Shown piece after piece: positions 1-12,800 of a DNA stretch of 64,000 bases. The notes beneath the pieces are model-generated. The model saw nothing but the letters and a program-made list of their open reading frames with translations. It did not search any database and was not told where the DNA came from. Positions within the stretch are counted from its first letter, which is position 1. Every line of letters begins with the position of its first letter. The position numbers and the translations under genes are program-made. This stretch comes from Beta vulgaris subsp. vulgaris (lineage: Eukaryota > Streptophyta > Magnoliopsida > Caryophyllales > Amaranthaceae), in contig NC_079209.1 of NCBI RefSeq assembly GCF_026745355.1, positions 372,001 to 436,000 of the forward strand, given 5' to 3'.

Positions 1-665
1 GTAATAATATATGTTTTTTTTAATGAGGTAAGATGAAGAGGGCTGAAGGGGATATCCTCAAACGAAATATACGTGGAAGGAACTTAAGATAGGTAAAATA
101 TCTTTGATACGAAGGTAGTAAGATTGTTGGCATTATTTCTACCACAATCCTAGGCCTTAGCTATTGAATAACATAGTAAAATGACTCGAAGGTAATAAAC
201 TCGAGATGCTCTATATGCTATGTACGTGTTCTTTTATTTTATTGTGTAGTAGTAACATGTATGTCTAGATTGTATGGTCTAGATATATAGCAAGTCAGAA
301 AAGACCAAAAATTTTATGAAATTAATAATATTTGGACTTCGAGCATTACCTTCTTTGGATGTTAGAGAGCGATTCATAATATAAATTGAATTCGATAAAA
401 GACTATAGGTACCATTTTTATAAAGCTTCATCACCTAAGTCAGATGACATCTACAAATGAATATACATTATATGAAACTTCAGGAGCGCGTTGAGAGAAA
501 TTAAAATGAAGACATATGTCTCAACAAATCACATGTAGAGATTAGAGATATTGATGTTTGCTTGGTCACCCCTCACAGTTCCGGCTTGGGGGTATAGTGA
601 TATGGTTGTCGGTTGATATGATTTTCTCGTTGAAATACCAACTAATTAAGTTGCTATCATCAAAT
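1..665. other. Intergenic, nothing recognised
   Basis: AT-rich non-coding sequence upstream of the tRNA gene. I see no convincing coding region, terminal repeat or RNA gene in it. Confidence 0.4.
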
Positions 666-737
666 GTCGTTGTAGTATAGTGGTAAGTATTCCCGCCTGT
701 CACGCGGGTGACCCGGGTTCGATCCCCGGCAACGGCG
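666..737 (+). tRNA. tRNA-Asp (anticodon GUC)
   Basis: A 72-nt cloverleaf reads directly from the sequence. The acceptor arm GTCGTTG (666-672) pairs with CAACGGC (730-736), leaving G as discriminator base. The anticodon stem CCCGC/GCGGG (692-696/704-708) encloses the loop with anticodon GTC at 699-701. The T arm has the GGTTCGATCC B-box. There is no intron and no encoded CCA, as expected for a nuclear tRNA gene. The sequence matches the plant nuclear tRNA-Asp(GUC) type. Confidence 0.97.
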
Positions 738-745
738 TTTTTTTT
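738..745 (+). terminator. RNA polymerase III T-tract terminator
   Basis: Eight consecutive T residues directly follow the discriminator base of tRNA-Asp, the normal Pol III stop signal. Confidence 0.9.
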
Positions 746-2330
746 GCTTTGCTAATGAATTATGTACGCAGTAGCTTCATTTTTGCTAGATTTGTAAAAG
801 CAATCATCTTAATAATAACTTTTGTTTAAATAAATAAACAAATAAGCTAAAATATCGGTCACGATGAAATTTCATAAACTAGCAATAATTTTTTTTAAAT
901 ATACTTCTTTTGTTTCCTATATTGCAACACCTTTTCTACAAGTTTCAAATTAATTGCAATATAATTTTATTTGGTAATAGGTTCTTAAATTTTGTTCCTT
1001 CTCCCCATGCTGAGTTGCAATAAATTTGTAACCGAGAAAAAATATGTTTCAAGACTTTAACCATCTTTATGGAAGGTAATAACCATCTTTGTAGCTCTAT
1101 AATATTTCAGTTTATGCTCCTACCTATTATCTGGATATACCGAGAAAGATGTACGGTCTAATGAGGCTACTACTACATATGTACTCATGTTTATGGTACG
1201 TTGGCACCGTATGATTGATCCAAGAAAAGAAGGAAAAGTGAGCCAATCCATAAGGCTGCAATCATATTATAAAACCGGGTGTACCATACATTTAAGTGCA
1301 TTTCTTTTCTAATTTTTCATTTGTAGAGCTCGCTCCAAATGAGCAAAGAATATGAATTGAACAAAAAATAGCCTTGAGCGCATGGTATATAAGTTTCAAC
1401 CACTCAAAAGATAGAGAACTTGCTTGCTTTGTTGTTAGTTCTAGTTCGCGGTTTTGGAACCAGAATCTGTTTTTTGAAGGTTGGATGATGAATGGCATAG
1501 CTACTTCTTTTATGTCACACTATAAACATAACACTATGCAGCATTTTGCTATTAAGCTACTAATCATGTGTTGGATGATCTGTTGCTTTGTAATTACTAC
1601 ACCGTCTATTTTCTCAAGCTGCAAAATCAGTTTAATATCTTTTGTTTTCTCAAGAACCGAGATTGAATGTTGTCTATATCACTACCCTTAGTGACTATGA
1701 AGACAATTACAGCGCGAATAGGATCAAAATAGGAACATTTCTTATCGCACCTCCCAATCACATTGCAAAACATACAAATAGTTGCAAAGAATTGAGTAGT
1801 CCGCGATTTGGCTGCTAGTATAGCATGCCAAGCTATGACTTGAATTCAGTTTCAGGCTTCTGCTCTTGGTTTTGAGAAATTTCTCTGTGAAATTGCTGGT
1901 AGTCAGTAAATTTTGTTTTACCTGTCAGAATAGGTAGCATAGGTTGAGAAATTTTGTGATTATTAAGTACTATTGGTATGTGAAAGTCTTGAATGTTGCA
2001 TCATTGTAATACAGTAACTACTAGAACATTTGAAGATTACATGATCTTAGGCCCTTAAGCAAGGTCAAACAGTTAACCTGTTTGATTGAATAAGGCAGGT
2101 TAGTACCAGATTAGTCTCAACACTCAACTGATTTACAACCTTTTTTGACATGAATGTGAAATTGACACGACACGACCTATCTGCCAGCTCTATACAAATC
2201 AAAGTGTACAAATACCATCTTGCTGCACAAGCTGCTCTGAATAGTATTTCTCCTATCTCCTTCATAGAGATTGATTATTGGTACACTTTCTGCCAAGAAT
2301 TCTTGATTCTTATCATTTATCTTCAATCCT
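746..2330. other. Intergenic, no gene recognised
   Basis: AT-rich sequence between tRNA-Asp and the 3' end of the GH3 gene. Short open frames in it (for example around 1374-1691) have no recognisable domain. The last few hundred bases probably hold the 3' UTR of the minus-strand GH3 gene. Confidence 0.4.
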
Positions 2331-5300
2331 TCACTCATTTTCTGATAAAATTATTTTGTCAGTTGTCAGACCATATCCAAAGGGGAAAAGAGGATCATAG
2401 TGTGGATCTCCAACATTCATGGGAAGCTGATCAACATCTCTGAACCATGTCCTTGGTAGCTTTCCAGTAAACTCATAGTCACCAAACAGCAGATCAGCAA
2501 CTCCTTGACCTTCTGAACCAGGCAACCATGCTGCGACTAAGGCATCGATTGAGGCAATGTAGGGCTCGATCACTAGAGGACGGCCAGAGACGACAACAAC
2601 CACACACTTGACAGTTCCACATATATTGTTGATCACAGTGGGGCCTGGTTCGATCATCGTGAGAGTCTGGCTATCTCCATCGAACTCTGCATAAGGGAGC
2701 TCACCTACCACGATGATGGCATGAGTGAAGTTATTGGACTTGACGAATTCTTTGTCTGGGTCCTCTTTGTATACAACTTCTGTACTCGGGTGGACACTAG
2801 ATTTTATAGCATCCAGGATTGTTGTTCCTGCTCAATGATATGTAGACAGGAATCTTTCAGTTAGTTCAGAGTTCAGACAGTCTCACCAAATGTTAATTTT
2901 CCGACCATTCAACTTCTACACATTTTGCCTAACCTTAGAATATATTTTTCTGTAAGTTTTTAATCTTAGAGGATGTTTGCATTACATCATCATATATATC
3001 ACCAGAAGGCTCAGATTGTTACCTTTTCATTTTTTCTTTCTAACTGACCGTCTGATCATCAGTCATTATACAAAATTATTTGTGATATTAATAGAACTAC
3101 CAATGAATCCTATCAGGAAAGGTGACTACTTTTTGTAGATTTTCTATTAGTATATATGTGACTTTTCCTCTCAGGAGGAAGGAGTATATGCTAGTTTGAT
3201 AAAAAGAATTATAGAGAAAAGCAATTTAAGGATTTAGCTTACCTCTTGTGCCGTCATTACCCGTTAATCCCTGCCAACTAACTGTCCATCCACCACACTG
3301 ATAACCTAAATTGTGAGCATGGGTACCAGCTACTAGTATTTTTGATGCTCCTTTAGGGATGGGCAGTAATGGACTATCTCCTTCTTTACCATTCTTCAGC
3401 AGTACAAGAGATTTTCTTACCGCCTCTCTCGCCAAGTCTCTGTGAGCCTGCAAAATGCATCAAAAAATAATGAAACATCAATCTGAAAGGAAACAGAGGA
3501 AAATAGAAAAAACCATTCTTTGGAAATATATAATGTTTTCCTTCAGACCGAAAAGTGTCTTAGTTATGATTACCTGGCTTCCAAGCTCATTAACCAGGCT
3601 AAAATCGGCCATAGGGTTTTCAAAGAGACCCATTATGAACTTGACTCGCAAAATTCTCTTGACAGCATCATCAATACGCTCCATATGAATATAGTTTTTC
3701 TTAACCAGGTCGGTTAGAGTGTCAATGAATTCAATAAACTTGAAAGGGACCATAATCTGTATATATAACAAACCAAGACATTATCAAATGTTAAAACTGG
3801 CATCTCTGAGGGACATAAGAGTGCAAATGAAGTGCTAAGTGATTATTAACCAGAGGATGATTTTGAAGTTACTAACCATGTCTAATCCAGCTTGAACTCC
3901 TGCCAAGACGGAGTTTGTATAGTCAGCGCGAGGGGGAATAGTCATCCTATCAAGTGCCTCCCAGTCAGAGATTACAATCCCCTACATATTCAAATAACAG
4001 AGAAAATTATACTGATGCAGTTTGGGGAAAAGGAAATATTTGTATGAGATGGTCTCAATGTCTTACGGTGATTCAAGGCGATTATTTACCTTGAATTGGA
4101 GAGTGTTCTTGAGATAATCAGTGAGTAATTTACCATGTCCATGCATCTTTTCTCCATTCAAGCTAGAATAGGCGACCATAATCGTGGATACCCCTTTTCT
4201 AATGGAGTCAAGATAGGCAGGCATGTGAATTTCATACAATCCAGCATTGTCAACAACTGTGTTACTTGCTTCAATACCTTCAGTTGTCCCTCCGTCACCA
4301 ACATAATGCTTAGCACAAGCTGCAACTTTGTCCCTTTTTTTTTTCCGAAAGCACATACATATAGTTTGAGTCAACATTTATTCTAATGCAGAAATTCTGA
4401 TATATGAGAAACGATATACTACAAAATGATGCAGAGAGTGTCTTGTAGATTGTATATTCTGTTGGAAAATGATTTGTGTTTACAATTTGTATCGAAAATA
4501 TTTGCTGTTCAGCCGAACAGAGCTGTAACTAATGTGGTGCATACCTTCCTCCAACATAAGGAATGCCATTTTGAGATCCTTCAGGGCTTTCTCCCTGTAA
4601 ACCATAGATTATCTCAGTCATCTCCTGCACTATCTTGGGATCTTCACTATAACTCTCATAGCAACGTCCCCATCTTGGATCTCTAGAGACCTGAGAATTA
4701 TAACAACTGTTAGATTAGACGAACCATGCAAGAGTATGGCTAGATATCTCAATTCTCAATGTTTTGAAATATATGAATTTGTTAGGACAATTCTGTAACC
4801 TCACTTAAAACGGGGTTTACCATTATCCTATATTACATTTGGATATCTATAATTGAAGTATTTATAGTTTTTCTTGCAACTTCAAAGTTCAAACAATTTG
4901 ATAGAAAAAATTGCTTAGGTGCATGGACAACACGCAATGCATCAGGCTACGCAATAATTGATGCTTACCCTGACGCACAGCGCGTGTTGTGCCTGCACCT
5001 GGGTGAACCTTCCTTTTGCAAAGTCTTGGGCATAGGGCAGAAATTGCAAATATTTAAACGAACTGATATAGCTTAAAGAGCTGCTGTGCAGACTGAAAGA
5101 TGCTTACAGCAATACAAGGAGCAAAGGCGTATGTAATCCCTGTAGCTCTGACTTCCAGGGCAGTAGCAACACCAATCCTCCTAATAAGTTCTGGATCTCT
5201 ACATCCAGCAGAAGTAATTAACATTTTTCTTCAATGATCAACATCATTAAAGCTAGCAGCTAGTATGTCTTGGAGATAAGCACTATGTTAAAAACTTAGA

Positions 5301-7358
5301 ATAGATTATTGTTTCATCTTTCAATTTGTAGAATGTCTAATTGTCTATGTCAGTAGTTATTTTCAAGGGCTTCTTATGTTATTTTGTTTGCATTGCATTT
5401 ACTTAGTTAGAATGCACAGATTCAAGGAAAAACTGAAACCACAAATCCCAGCTAGGATATAAGTAGTTCAAGTAAACAAATAAGGTTGAGCATTCAATAG
5501 ATAGGAATTTCTAGAAGCAAGTTGACAATAGTAACTCCAAATTACACCAATTCCTGAGTTGATTTTTTCCTTTTGGGAAATAATTCCAATACTTATAACT
5601 AGCATCAAGTACTCATAGTCGGCACGGAGGAGAGTTTAACCACAAGCTCGACAGGATTTCATTCTAAAACAAATTGGTAATAAATGGAGTAACCAACCAA
5701 TCTTATATCTTAGTCATTTTCTTTCTATTTCTTCACCGCCGTGAAATAACTAATCTTAGCTCATAATACTCTTAGCATTGGTACATCTTTTCTACTAGAT
5801 TTTTCCAACCAAACAATGTAAAACAGCCACCAATCTTACATCTTTATGGGCACTGATCTCAATTGATTCTTTTTGAACGACTAAATCTTCACCTGCTCCA
5901 CAAACTATACTTAAATTAAACTATCACCATATGCTATGCACCTTTCCAAAATTATCTTATATTCATTGATATAGCTAGCAGAGATGATGACAAACTACAA
6001 CTACCCCCCTTGATAATGACAATTGACAAGATTAAAGCAAAAAAAAATGAAAAACTACAACAACAACCTTGATAATGACATAATCATCAATCATGCATGT
6101 ATGTTGTATCAAAGTTTGCTGGAAATATGAATTACTTGGTAATAACTAGTAATCAGTTAATTGTTACAAAACACATCTGTAAAAAAAAGTTGTCAAACCT
6201 GCGAAACAAAAAGTTAAAACTCTAACAGCTAAACTCTAGACTCTATTTCCCAAACAGGGCCTTAGACTTCTAAGAAGGTACTACTATGAAGAATTAATTT
6301 CCTTAAAAATGACACCTAAAAAGTAAGAACTAAGAAGTGTGATAGGCAACAACTTTACCTAGCAGCACCAAGACCAATGTTATGAGGGAATACTGTGGCA
6401 TTATACACAATGGCATTGCCATGAACTGCATCAATTCCATATATAATTGGTATACCCAAACGAGTAGCCAAAGCTCCTTTTTGTAATCCATTGACTGTGT
6501 TTATCCAATCTTCAGCTGTAGCTCTCTTTAAAGGTGCACTGTCTCCCCCACTCAACACACTTCCTGCACATATATTTACCATATAACGATTTTAGTGATT
6601 TTCCTAACTAAGCTTGATAACATAAACTTAACTCGAAATGTTCATTAGCCAATCAGAGAGCTAAGCTCGGCTCAAGAAACTCGTCAAAGTGCGTGTCTAC
6701 AACTAAAATTTTAATTTCCAATCAATAACAAAGATTCCAAAATATCAGAATATTATACTAGTTGATAACGTTATTTAAACTTAACTCGAAATGTTCATTA
6801 GCCAATCAGAAAGCTAAGCTCGGCTCAAAAAACTAGTCAAAGTACGTATCTATAACTAAAATTTAATTTCCAATCAATAACAAAGATTTTGCAGTATCAA
6901 AGATTCCAAAATATCAGTAGGGTGTGGGACATCATTTTTGTTCGAACCACTCGCCAAATATTATAATAGTCATTAAATATTCTTTTTTATATACTCCCTC
7001 CGTTTTTTAGTAATTACAAGTCTGCAACATGTGAGTTTTCACGCTGTTTTTCTAATATCTCTAATTAAAAACCTGATTAATGCATTGTTTTTTCAAACAT
7101 CTGTGCTGATATCTCTAATAAGTAGAAAATATCAAGAAAATCTTGAGTTTTGATAATGTTAAAAGCTCAAAAGATTGCTTATTTACCTATTGAGTAAGTC
7201 TTGATGGCATCAAAAGAAGCAACAGAGAGATCTATTTGAGTCATCTGACCAATCTTTTCTTCCAAAGTCATTCTTTTAAGAAGATCTTCAACTCGATCTT
7301 CAATGGGTTGATTCTCATCTTTGTATATTGTGTATGTTTCATCCATTGTTTTTGCCAT
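2331..7358 (-). CDS. Beta-D-glucan glucohydrolase / beta-glucosidase, GH3 family (nine exons)
   Basis: Glycoside hydrolase family 3 exo-enzyme, expected to release glucose from beta-glucans and beta-oligoglucosides. Exons (minus): 7358-7187, 6563-6359, 5198-5108, 4690-4545, 4333-4090, 3981-3877, 3756-3574, 3447-3243, 2827-2331. All borders are GT..AG and phases agree; the sum is 1848 nt, 615 aa. Visible motifs: [30 protein letters not shown] with D292 as predicted nucleophile, [11 protein letters not shown] (substrate-clamp tryptophans), and VVGELPYAE with E498 as predicted acid/base. Both catalytic positions sit seven residues later than in barley ExoI (D285, E491), a consistent offset. The ATG at 7358-7356 follows an in-frame TGA and gives no signal peptide, unlike secreted ExoI; some plant paralogs also lack one. 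The intron 4 acceptor lies after an A-rich run (minus strand) and is the weakest junction. Confidence 0.93.
4917..5000. repeat. Small foldback element in GH3 intron 3
   Basis: The arms AGGTGCATGGACAACACGC and GCGTGTTGTGCCTGCACCT are near-perfect inverted copies separated by about 45 nt. It lies in the intron between exons 3 and 4 and looks like a tiny foldback MITE or a hairpin in the pre-mRNA. Confidence 0.6.
6615..6921. repeat. Tandem direct duplication in GH3 intron 1
   Basis: About 125 bp beginning ACTTAACTCGAAATGTTC is present twice (about 6628-6746 and 6779-6921) with few differences. The second copy carries a short internal insertion. It is intronic and not coding. Confidence 0.75.
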
Positions 7359-7690
7359 TGACCTTTGTATTCAAATACAAATGAACACTGTATTAATGGA
7401 AGAACAATCAATAATAATGTTGCATCTGAAAAGTGAAAAGTAGGAAAGATATGAGTCAAATGTTACCTGAAGATTTAGTCTTCACTCAGAAAAAAACATG
7501 GACTCGAACTGAACCAACTACTATATGGCTATATGTGATTTAAAGGAGCTTGAAAAATACTGAGTTTAATTGTTTAAAGGGTAGTTGAAACTCATTATAT
7601 AAAATGATTGATTTGCAACAAAAAGATGAGGATTTATAAATTCATTAAAATATGAATCTTGTATTGTTTCACATCTAACTTTGTTAAAAG
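7359..7690. promoter_or_regulatory. Presumed 5' UTR/promoter of the GH3 gene
   Basis: Non-coding sequence upstream of the GH3 start codon. A short hydrophobic open frame here is one base out of frame with exon 1 and has no ATG, so it is not taken as a signal peptide. No unambiguous TATA box was assigned. Confidence 0.3.
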
Positions 7691-7694
7691 CTTA

Positions 7695-7989
7695 GGTCTT
7701 GTTTGGTTGACAAAACAAATCATGGGAAGTACAAATTCCTAGAAAGTAGAAGTATATGAAGTTGTTTGATTGGCAAAATCATGGGAATTTGCACTTCCTA
7801 GGAAGTTCTACTTCCTCCAAATGGAGGAAGTTACTTACCTAGGTCCCCCTAGGTAAGTAGAACTTCCCATGGGAAGTTCTACTTCCCATTGTCAACCAAA
7901 CACAATTTTACACTTCCTAGGAATTTCAAATACATGGGATAAATAACTTCCTAGGAAGTATGACTTCTTATATACAACCAAACAAGACC
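7695..7989. mobile_element. PIF/Harbinger-like (Tourist) MITE
   Basis: A 295-bp element with terminal inverted repeats GGTCTTGTTTGGTTG / CAACCAAACAAGACC flanked by TTA on both sides (7692-7694 and 7990-7992), the target duplication typical of PIF/Harbinger. The interior repeats AACTTCCTAGGAAGT-like palindromic blocks. No coding capacity. Confidence 0.85.
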
Positions 7990-8010
7990 TTAGAAAGGAG
8001 TAAAAATTAA

Positions 8011-8393
8011 GGGTCCGTTTGTTATCGCTTTTTGTTTTCAGTTTTCAGTTTTTTTTTTTAAAAAAAAATTAAAATCGAAATCAGAAAAAAGTAGTTTTCA
8101 CTTTTTAGTTGTTAAAAATTATCATGTTCATTCCCAATAAATTTGACTAATTTTTTATTCATTATAGGACATATATCATATGACTTTGAAAAACAGAAAA
8201 CCATATTAATACCGGAACGGGCCTAAGTGGTTTGGTTTGAGGGAGTATTTTAGTTTTTTACTAGGTGTTAAAATGCTAATTAAGAGTTTGATGATTTTTA
8301 ACAACTAAAAAGTGAAAACTATTTTTTCTGGTTTCGATTTTTAATTTTCAAAAAAAATTGAAAACTGAAAAAAAAGCGATAACGAACAGGCCC
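8011..8393. mobile_element. PIF/Harbinger-like MITE with GGGTCCGTTTG / GGCCC ends
   Basis: The left end GGGTCCGTTTGTTATCGC mirrors the right end GCGATAACGAACAGGCCC, with TAA on both sides (8008-8010, 8394-8396). A 47-bp direct repeat starting CCTAAGTGGTTTGG occurs inside (8222 onward) and again just outside the right end (8392 onward), suggesting nested insertion or repair. Confidence 0.75.
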
Positions 8394-9032
8394 TAAGTGG
8401 TTTGGTTTGAGGGAGTATTTTAGTTTTTCACTAGGTATTTTAGAATTAGACCGTCTCTTTTAATAATTTTTAAAATATTAAATGTTTAGTAGCGTTTGAG
8501 TAGTATCTAAAATAAAATTTCAGGTAATTAAAATGACTTAAATATTTTTTAGTAATATTTTTTTAGCCCTGTCACCATATAAAAAAATTGAAAGTTAGAG
8601 GCCACCATATAGAATTTTCCAATAAAAAATGATAAGACCAAATAGATCTAGTGAACGTACAAATAATATGGTGGCCCCATTAGAATTTTTAGGGGTATTT
8701 CACAACAAAATTGGGCCAAATAGAAAGAGCTAGCGACTCCTCTTGCTATCATATTTTTCAAAGAACATTAATACCGTTGTCCCCTGATTAAATTATTTAG
8801 CTCACATACTAGCTAAAATAATATGAAAAATCAAACCATTAAATTGACTCAAGGCCTGTTTATTATCGTTTTTTGCTTTAAATTTTCGTTTTTTTTTTGA
8901 AATTAAAAACAAAACAGTTGTTTTACTAGAAAAAGTGGTTTTATTTACTTTTTAGTTGTGAGTTTTGAAAATCATTACATTTCTAGTATTACATATTTCC
9001 TAACTCTCTTTTTGTCATTCTCCACAATATTA
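8394..9032. other. Intergenic repeat remnants
   Basis: Contains a half-element starting near 8853 (GGCCTGTTTATTATCG) similar to the left end of the preceding MITE, and AT-rich filler. No gene seen. Confidence 0.4.
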
Positions 9033-9617
9033 TCTCTATTATATAAGGGAAGGGGGGAGCAATAGTGTCCTTTTTTGAAATGCCTATTTTACCCTCCTTC
9101 TTATTCTAAATTACAAATTCACTTACAAATCAAAGGGGGTTTCAAACAAAGATACCAAAAATATAATTACAACAATCACTCACAAGTCAACTAAAATCAT
9201 AAAATTGCATAATTTACGTTATGCAAATCACTAAAATGAGTAAACTTTACAAAATTTAAAAATTCACTTACAAACTACAACCTATGAAAAAAATGACTTG
9301 AAATCAAAGTGTCCACTTTCTTTACAATGTATGAAGTACTGTACTTAATTCAAAAATCAACTAAAAAATTATAATATCAGAAATCATAAATAAATTCAAT
9401 GAAATTTCTATTTTGTTCATAGAATTTAACTTTGAAAAGTAAAAAAAAAAAGAATGGTGAGAGACTTAAGTGACAGAAACTAAACCAATCAATTTTTGCA
9501 ACTAAAAACAATTATACTTCGTATGTCAAATGTTCAAATTTTGACTCTTATGCCGAAGAAAACCGAGTTTCTGTTTCGAAAAAAATTCAAGCACGCATCG
9601 CGTGCAAAAAATTGTAG
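9033..9617 (+). mobile_element. Non-autonomous Helitron (585 bp)
   Basis: Begins TCTCTATTATATAAGGG after an A. Ends with a short GC hairpin (GCACGCATCGCGTGC) about ten bases before GTAG, followed by T: the TC...hairpin...CTRR-like structure with A^T insertion expected for Helitrons (here GTAG rather than CTAG). No Rep/helicase coding. The 5' part matches the minus-strand Helitron at 49980-52228 and the truncated copy at 40585. Confidence 0.75.
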
Positions 9618-9811
9618 TATAAGTAGATGAGGACAAAAACAGTTGACATTACAATAGGGTAATTTAATTAGAATAAGGAGCACACTGAAAATAAAGGACG
9701 AGGAACATATCTACAGACTACAATCTACATGTTAAACCAAAGCAACAATCTGCACTTGAGTTTTCCATCTTCCACTACTTTTAAGTGAAACTTGTTTCTG
9801 GCAGTACTCTC

Positions 9812-12800
9812 ATGGTAGTCGACGAACAAATACCTGACGATCAACTTTCCGGCGAATTAGCCGGCGATCATGAACTCGCGCGAGGTAAACGCCTCAAAAT
9901 CGCTCCTGATCGACTCACTGAGTTGCCCGATTTAGCACTGGCTCACATTCTCTCTCACCTCTACGTCGAAGAAGCAGCGAAAACCATCGTTTTGTCCAAA
10001 CGATTCAACTCAGTATGGAACTCAGTCTCCACACTCAACTTCTCCGACGAAAACTACCGCAAATATGGCAACTCCTTCATCAAATTTGTCGACTCTGCGT
10101 TAGGGTTTCACATTGGCAAAAAAATCGAGAAATTCTCCGTCAAATTTAGGTATGATCAAAATTATACGAATTCCGTTGATGAATGGATTAAATTCGCTGT
10201 TCAAAAGCAGGTCAAATCTTTGCGTTTGGATTTTACTCAGAAATCTAGTAGTAATTATCATCAGATTGCAGGTGTTGAGTATAATTTGCCTGAATTTCTG
10301 TATGATGATGCGAATTTGGTGGAATTGGTTACTTGTTCATGTAGATTTTCTCCTGAAGGATTATATAATTGGAATTGTTTGAAGTTACTGAGTATAACGA
10401 AAATTAAATTGGATGAGGAGATGATTTCTAGGGTTTTGTGTGGGTGTCCTGTGTTGCAGACGTTGGAGCTGATAGAATGGAGTGGGTTTGATAAGCTGAA
10501 GATTGAGTCAGTTAGTTTGAGGGTGTTGAGGATTGTTGGGGAGCAACCTCCCAAATATCATATACAACTACATGATCTGTGCTTGTTGGAGATTTCGGGT
10601 CCGAATCTGACGTCTTTGCAAGTTTTGGGTCCTTTGTACAGAACGAAAGTTCGGGTGAGCGATGTAGGGAGTTTGATGAATGCTACCATGGATTTCGATA
10701 TTAGACCTCAGCATCATTACGCGTCTACTTGGTGTGTTGTGAGGAATCAAGATATTGTAAGGGATGTTCTTGAGAGTCTTTGTTTTGTAAAGACAGTTAC
10801 TCTTGGTGGATGGTTCATTAAGGTATACTATTCTTTCTATCATGTTTCTCTTAGATTTCACAGATTTTTTTTTTTTGATATAACCATAGGCTGAAGTCTT
10901 TGTTGATGATGTAGTGCTTCCTATAGATTAGATTTCTATGACAATTGTAGAAAGCAACCAACCACTTTGCCAATAGTTTGATGGAAAGACTCTGAGAAAA
11001 AGGAAAGGATTGCTGATAATTGAAATTGATGATATCTACTTTAGTGTCATTTTCAATAAAGAAGCTTCTTCATTATATTCTAAGTCTTTTTTCTGTTCCA
11101 ATTTTGGTTCTTTGGTGTCAGTGTGATACCATTTGAACCTGATTATAGTAAATTGAGGATGAGTTAGGCGTGGTTGTAAACTTTACAATATATAAGGCAC
11201 TATATGATACTTGAAGTTGTATAATGTGGACCTATATGATATCATGACGAGCATACCCTAAGATTAGTTTATTATATACATACTGTTTTGGGGAGTTTAT
11301 GTGGTTTTGAAAGATATCCTACTGTTTCGTTTTGGACAAGTAATGTAATTTACAATATGTGGAAGATAGTTTGTTGGCTCTTCTCCTTTTCCAATTTTTT
11401 TTTCTCTCCTGTATACTGAAGTCTGAAGGATGATGTAATATCTCTTAGAAAAACAATTGGCGTGGTTCTAATTTTCTAATTATCGCCTGAGAAATTAAGA
11501 TGTAGCTCTTCTTGAAATGCAGAAAGTAAGTACTTGGGAGTTGGGAATGCCGATTCTTGATGTTATAGAGGAGCATCTGATGGGGAGACTCTTTAGAATG
11601 ACTCTATGCATGTGTTCATACATTCACTTTTATTAACTACCGTGCTTAACAGCATAACCATGTCCAGTTCTCCCGCCTTCTTTTCCTAGACAAGAAACGT
11701 TTCCTCTCAGTTCTCAATATGAGGAAATGAATTGTCACTAATATTAATGTCATATAAGGAAAAAATTGTCATTAAATCCCAAATCATTGTCCTGTGTTTT
11801 CAGTATGTTATTCCCTCTTTTTAATTCAACTTGGCATGGATAGATTAGCTTGCAACTTCACTATGTTAGATGCACGTATATAATATTTTCCGTTTTGTGT
11901 TTTTGGTGGTCTGCATTTGCTAAGACAAAAGTTGATTAATTTAAGTTGTTGCTGTGTTGCTGAATGTGCTTAGGCTGTATCCATGTGTGAGGCTTACAAC
12001 CTGTCATCTCCTTGGTCGGAACGGCGGAGTTTAATTCTGTGCATACCTGTAATCCTATGGGATAATGCTGGGATAGCAAGCTTACTACACAGTTCACCTT
12101 ATCTGGAGAATTTAGAAATAAGACTCTCCTATTGTTCTGACATGGTAAAATTCTTGTACCTTTTGTTCTGTCTTCATCTATATACTTCTATGTTTTATTA
12201 TTCCTAAGATAAGTGCTCTCACCTGGCTCAGTGTGTACTTAGGTCGCCATCCAAATTCCAAAGCCTGGTCAAAGATTTTGGGATAATCCGCCGCTACTTA
12301 ATCTAAGAGTTTGGTGAAACATTATGTTCATTATATGCCAATTATTTCTTTCTTTTGAAGAGGGGGAATTCGATGTTTTAATTTTACATGAGCAGAATGG
12401 GTTTACAGAATACCAAATAAACCAATAACCCCACTAGGGGTGTAAGTTATTTGGTTAAAAACCGAAAACCAAACCAAACCAAACCGAATTAGTAATTTGG
12501 TTTGGTTTTTTTTGAAATTCGGTTTGGTTTGGATTCAAAAAAAATATTTTTCGGTTTTTCGGTTTGGATTGGTTTTGGTTTTGGAAAACCGAAAAAACCG
12601 AATTATTGTCTATTATTTTTTTGTGTTTTTTTTTTAATATTAATTACGAAAATACAAAAATATTGTCACTTAAAATACAAATTATCAGAAAGTTTGGTTT
12701 AAATTCGGTTTAGTTTTTATCTTGGTTTGATTTAATTTCATTTCGGTTTGGTTTGGATTTTGGAATATGAAAAAAATTGGTTTGTTTTGGTTTGGATTTT

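Noticed and set aside
1374..1691. 105-codon plus-strand frame
   Set aside because: The start is not a good ATG context, the composition is random hydrophobic, and there is no domain or homology that I recognise.
7268..7459. Hydrophobic frame upstream of GH3 exon 1, looking like a signal peptide
   Set aside because: It starts with TTG, is one base out of frame with GH3 exon 1, and an in-frame stop lies directly before the accepted ATG.
9785..9811. N-terminal extension of the F-box frame
   Set aside because: The codon at 9785 is GTG; the first ATG is at 9812, so the nine extra residues were dropped. The same correction was made for the PPR gene (TTG at 43273) and the jasmonate-induced-protein-like gene (TTG at 53686).
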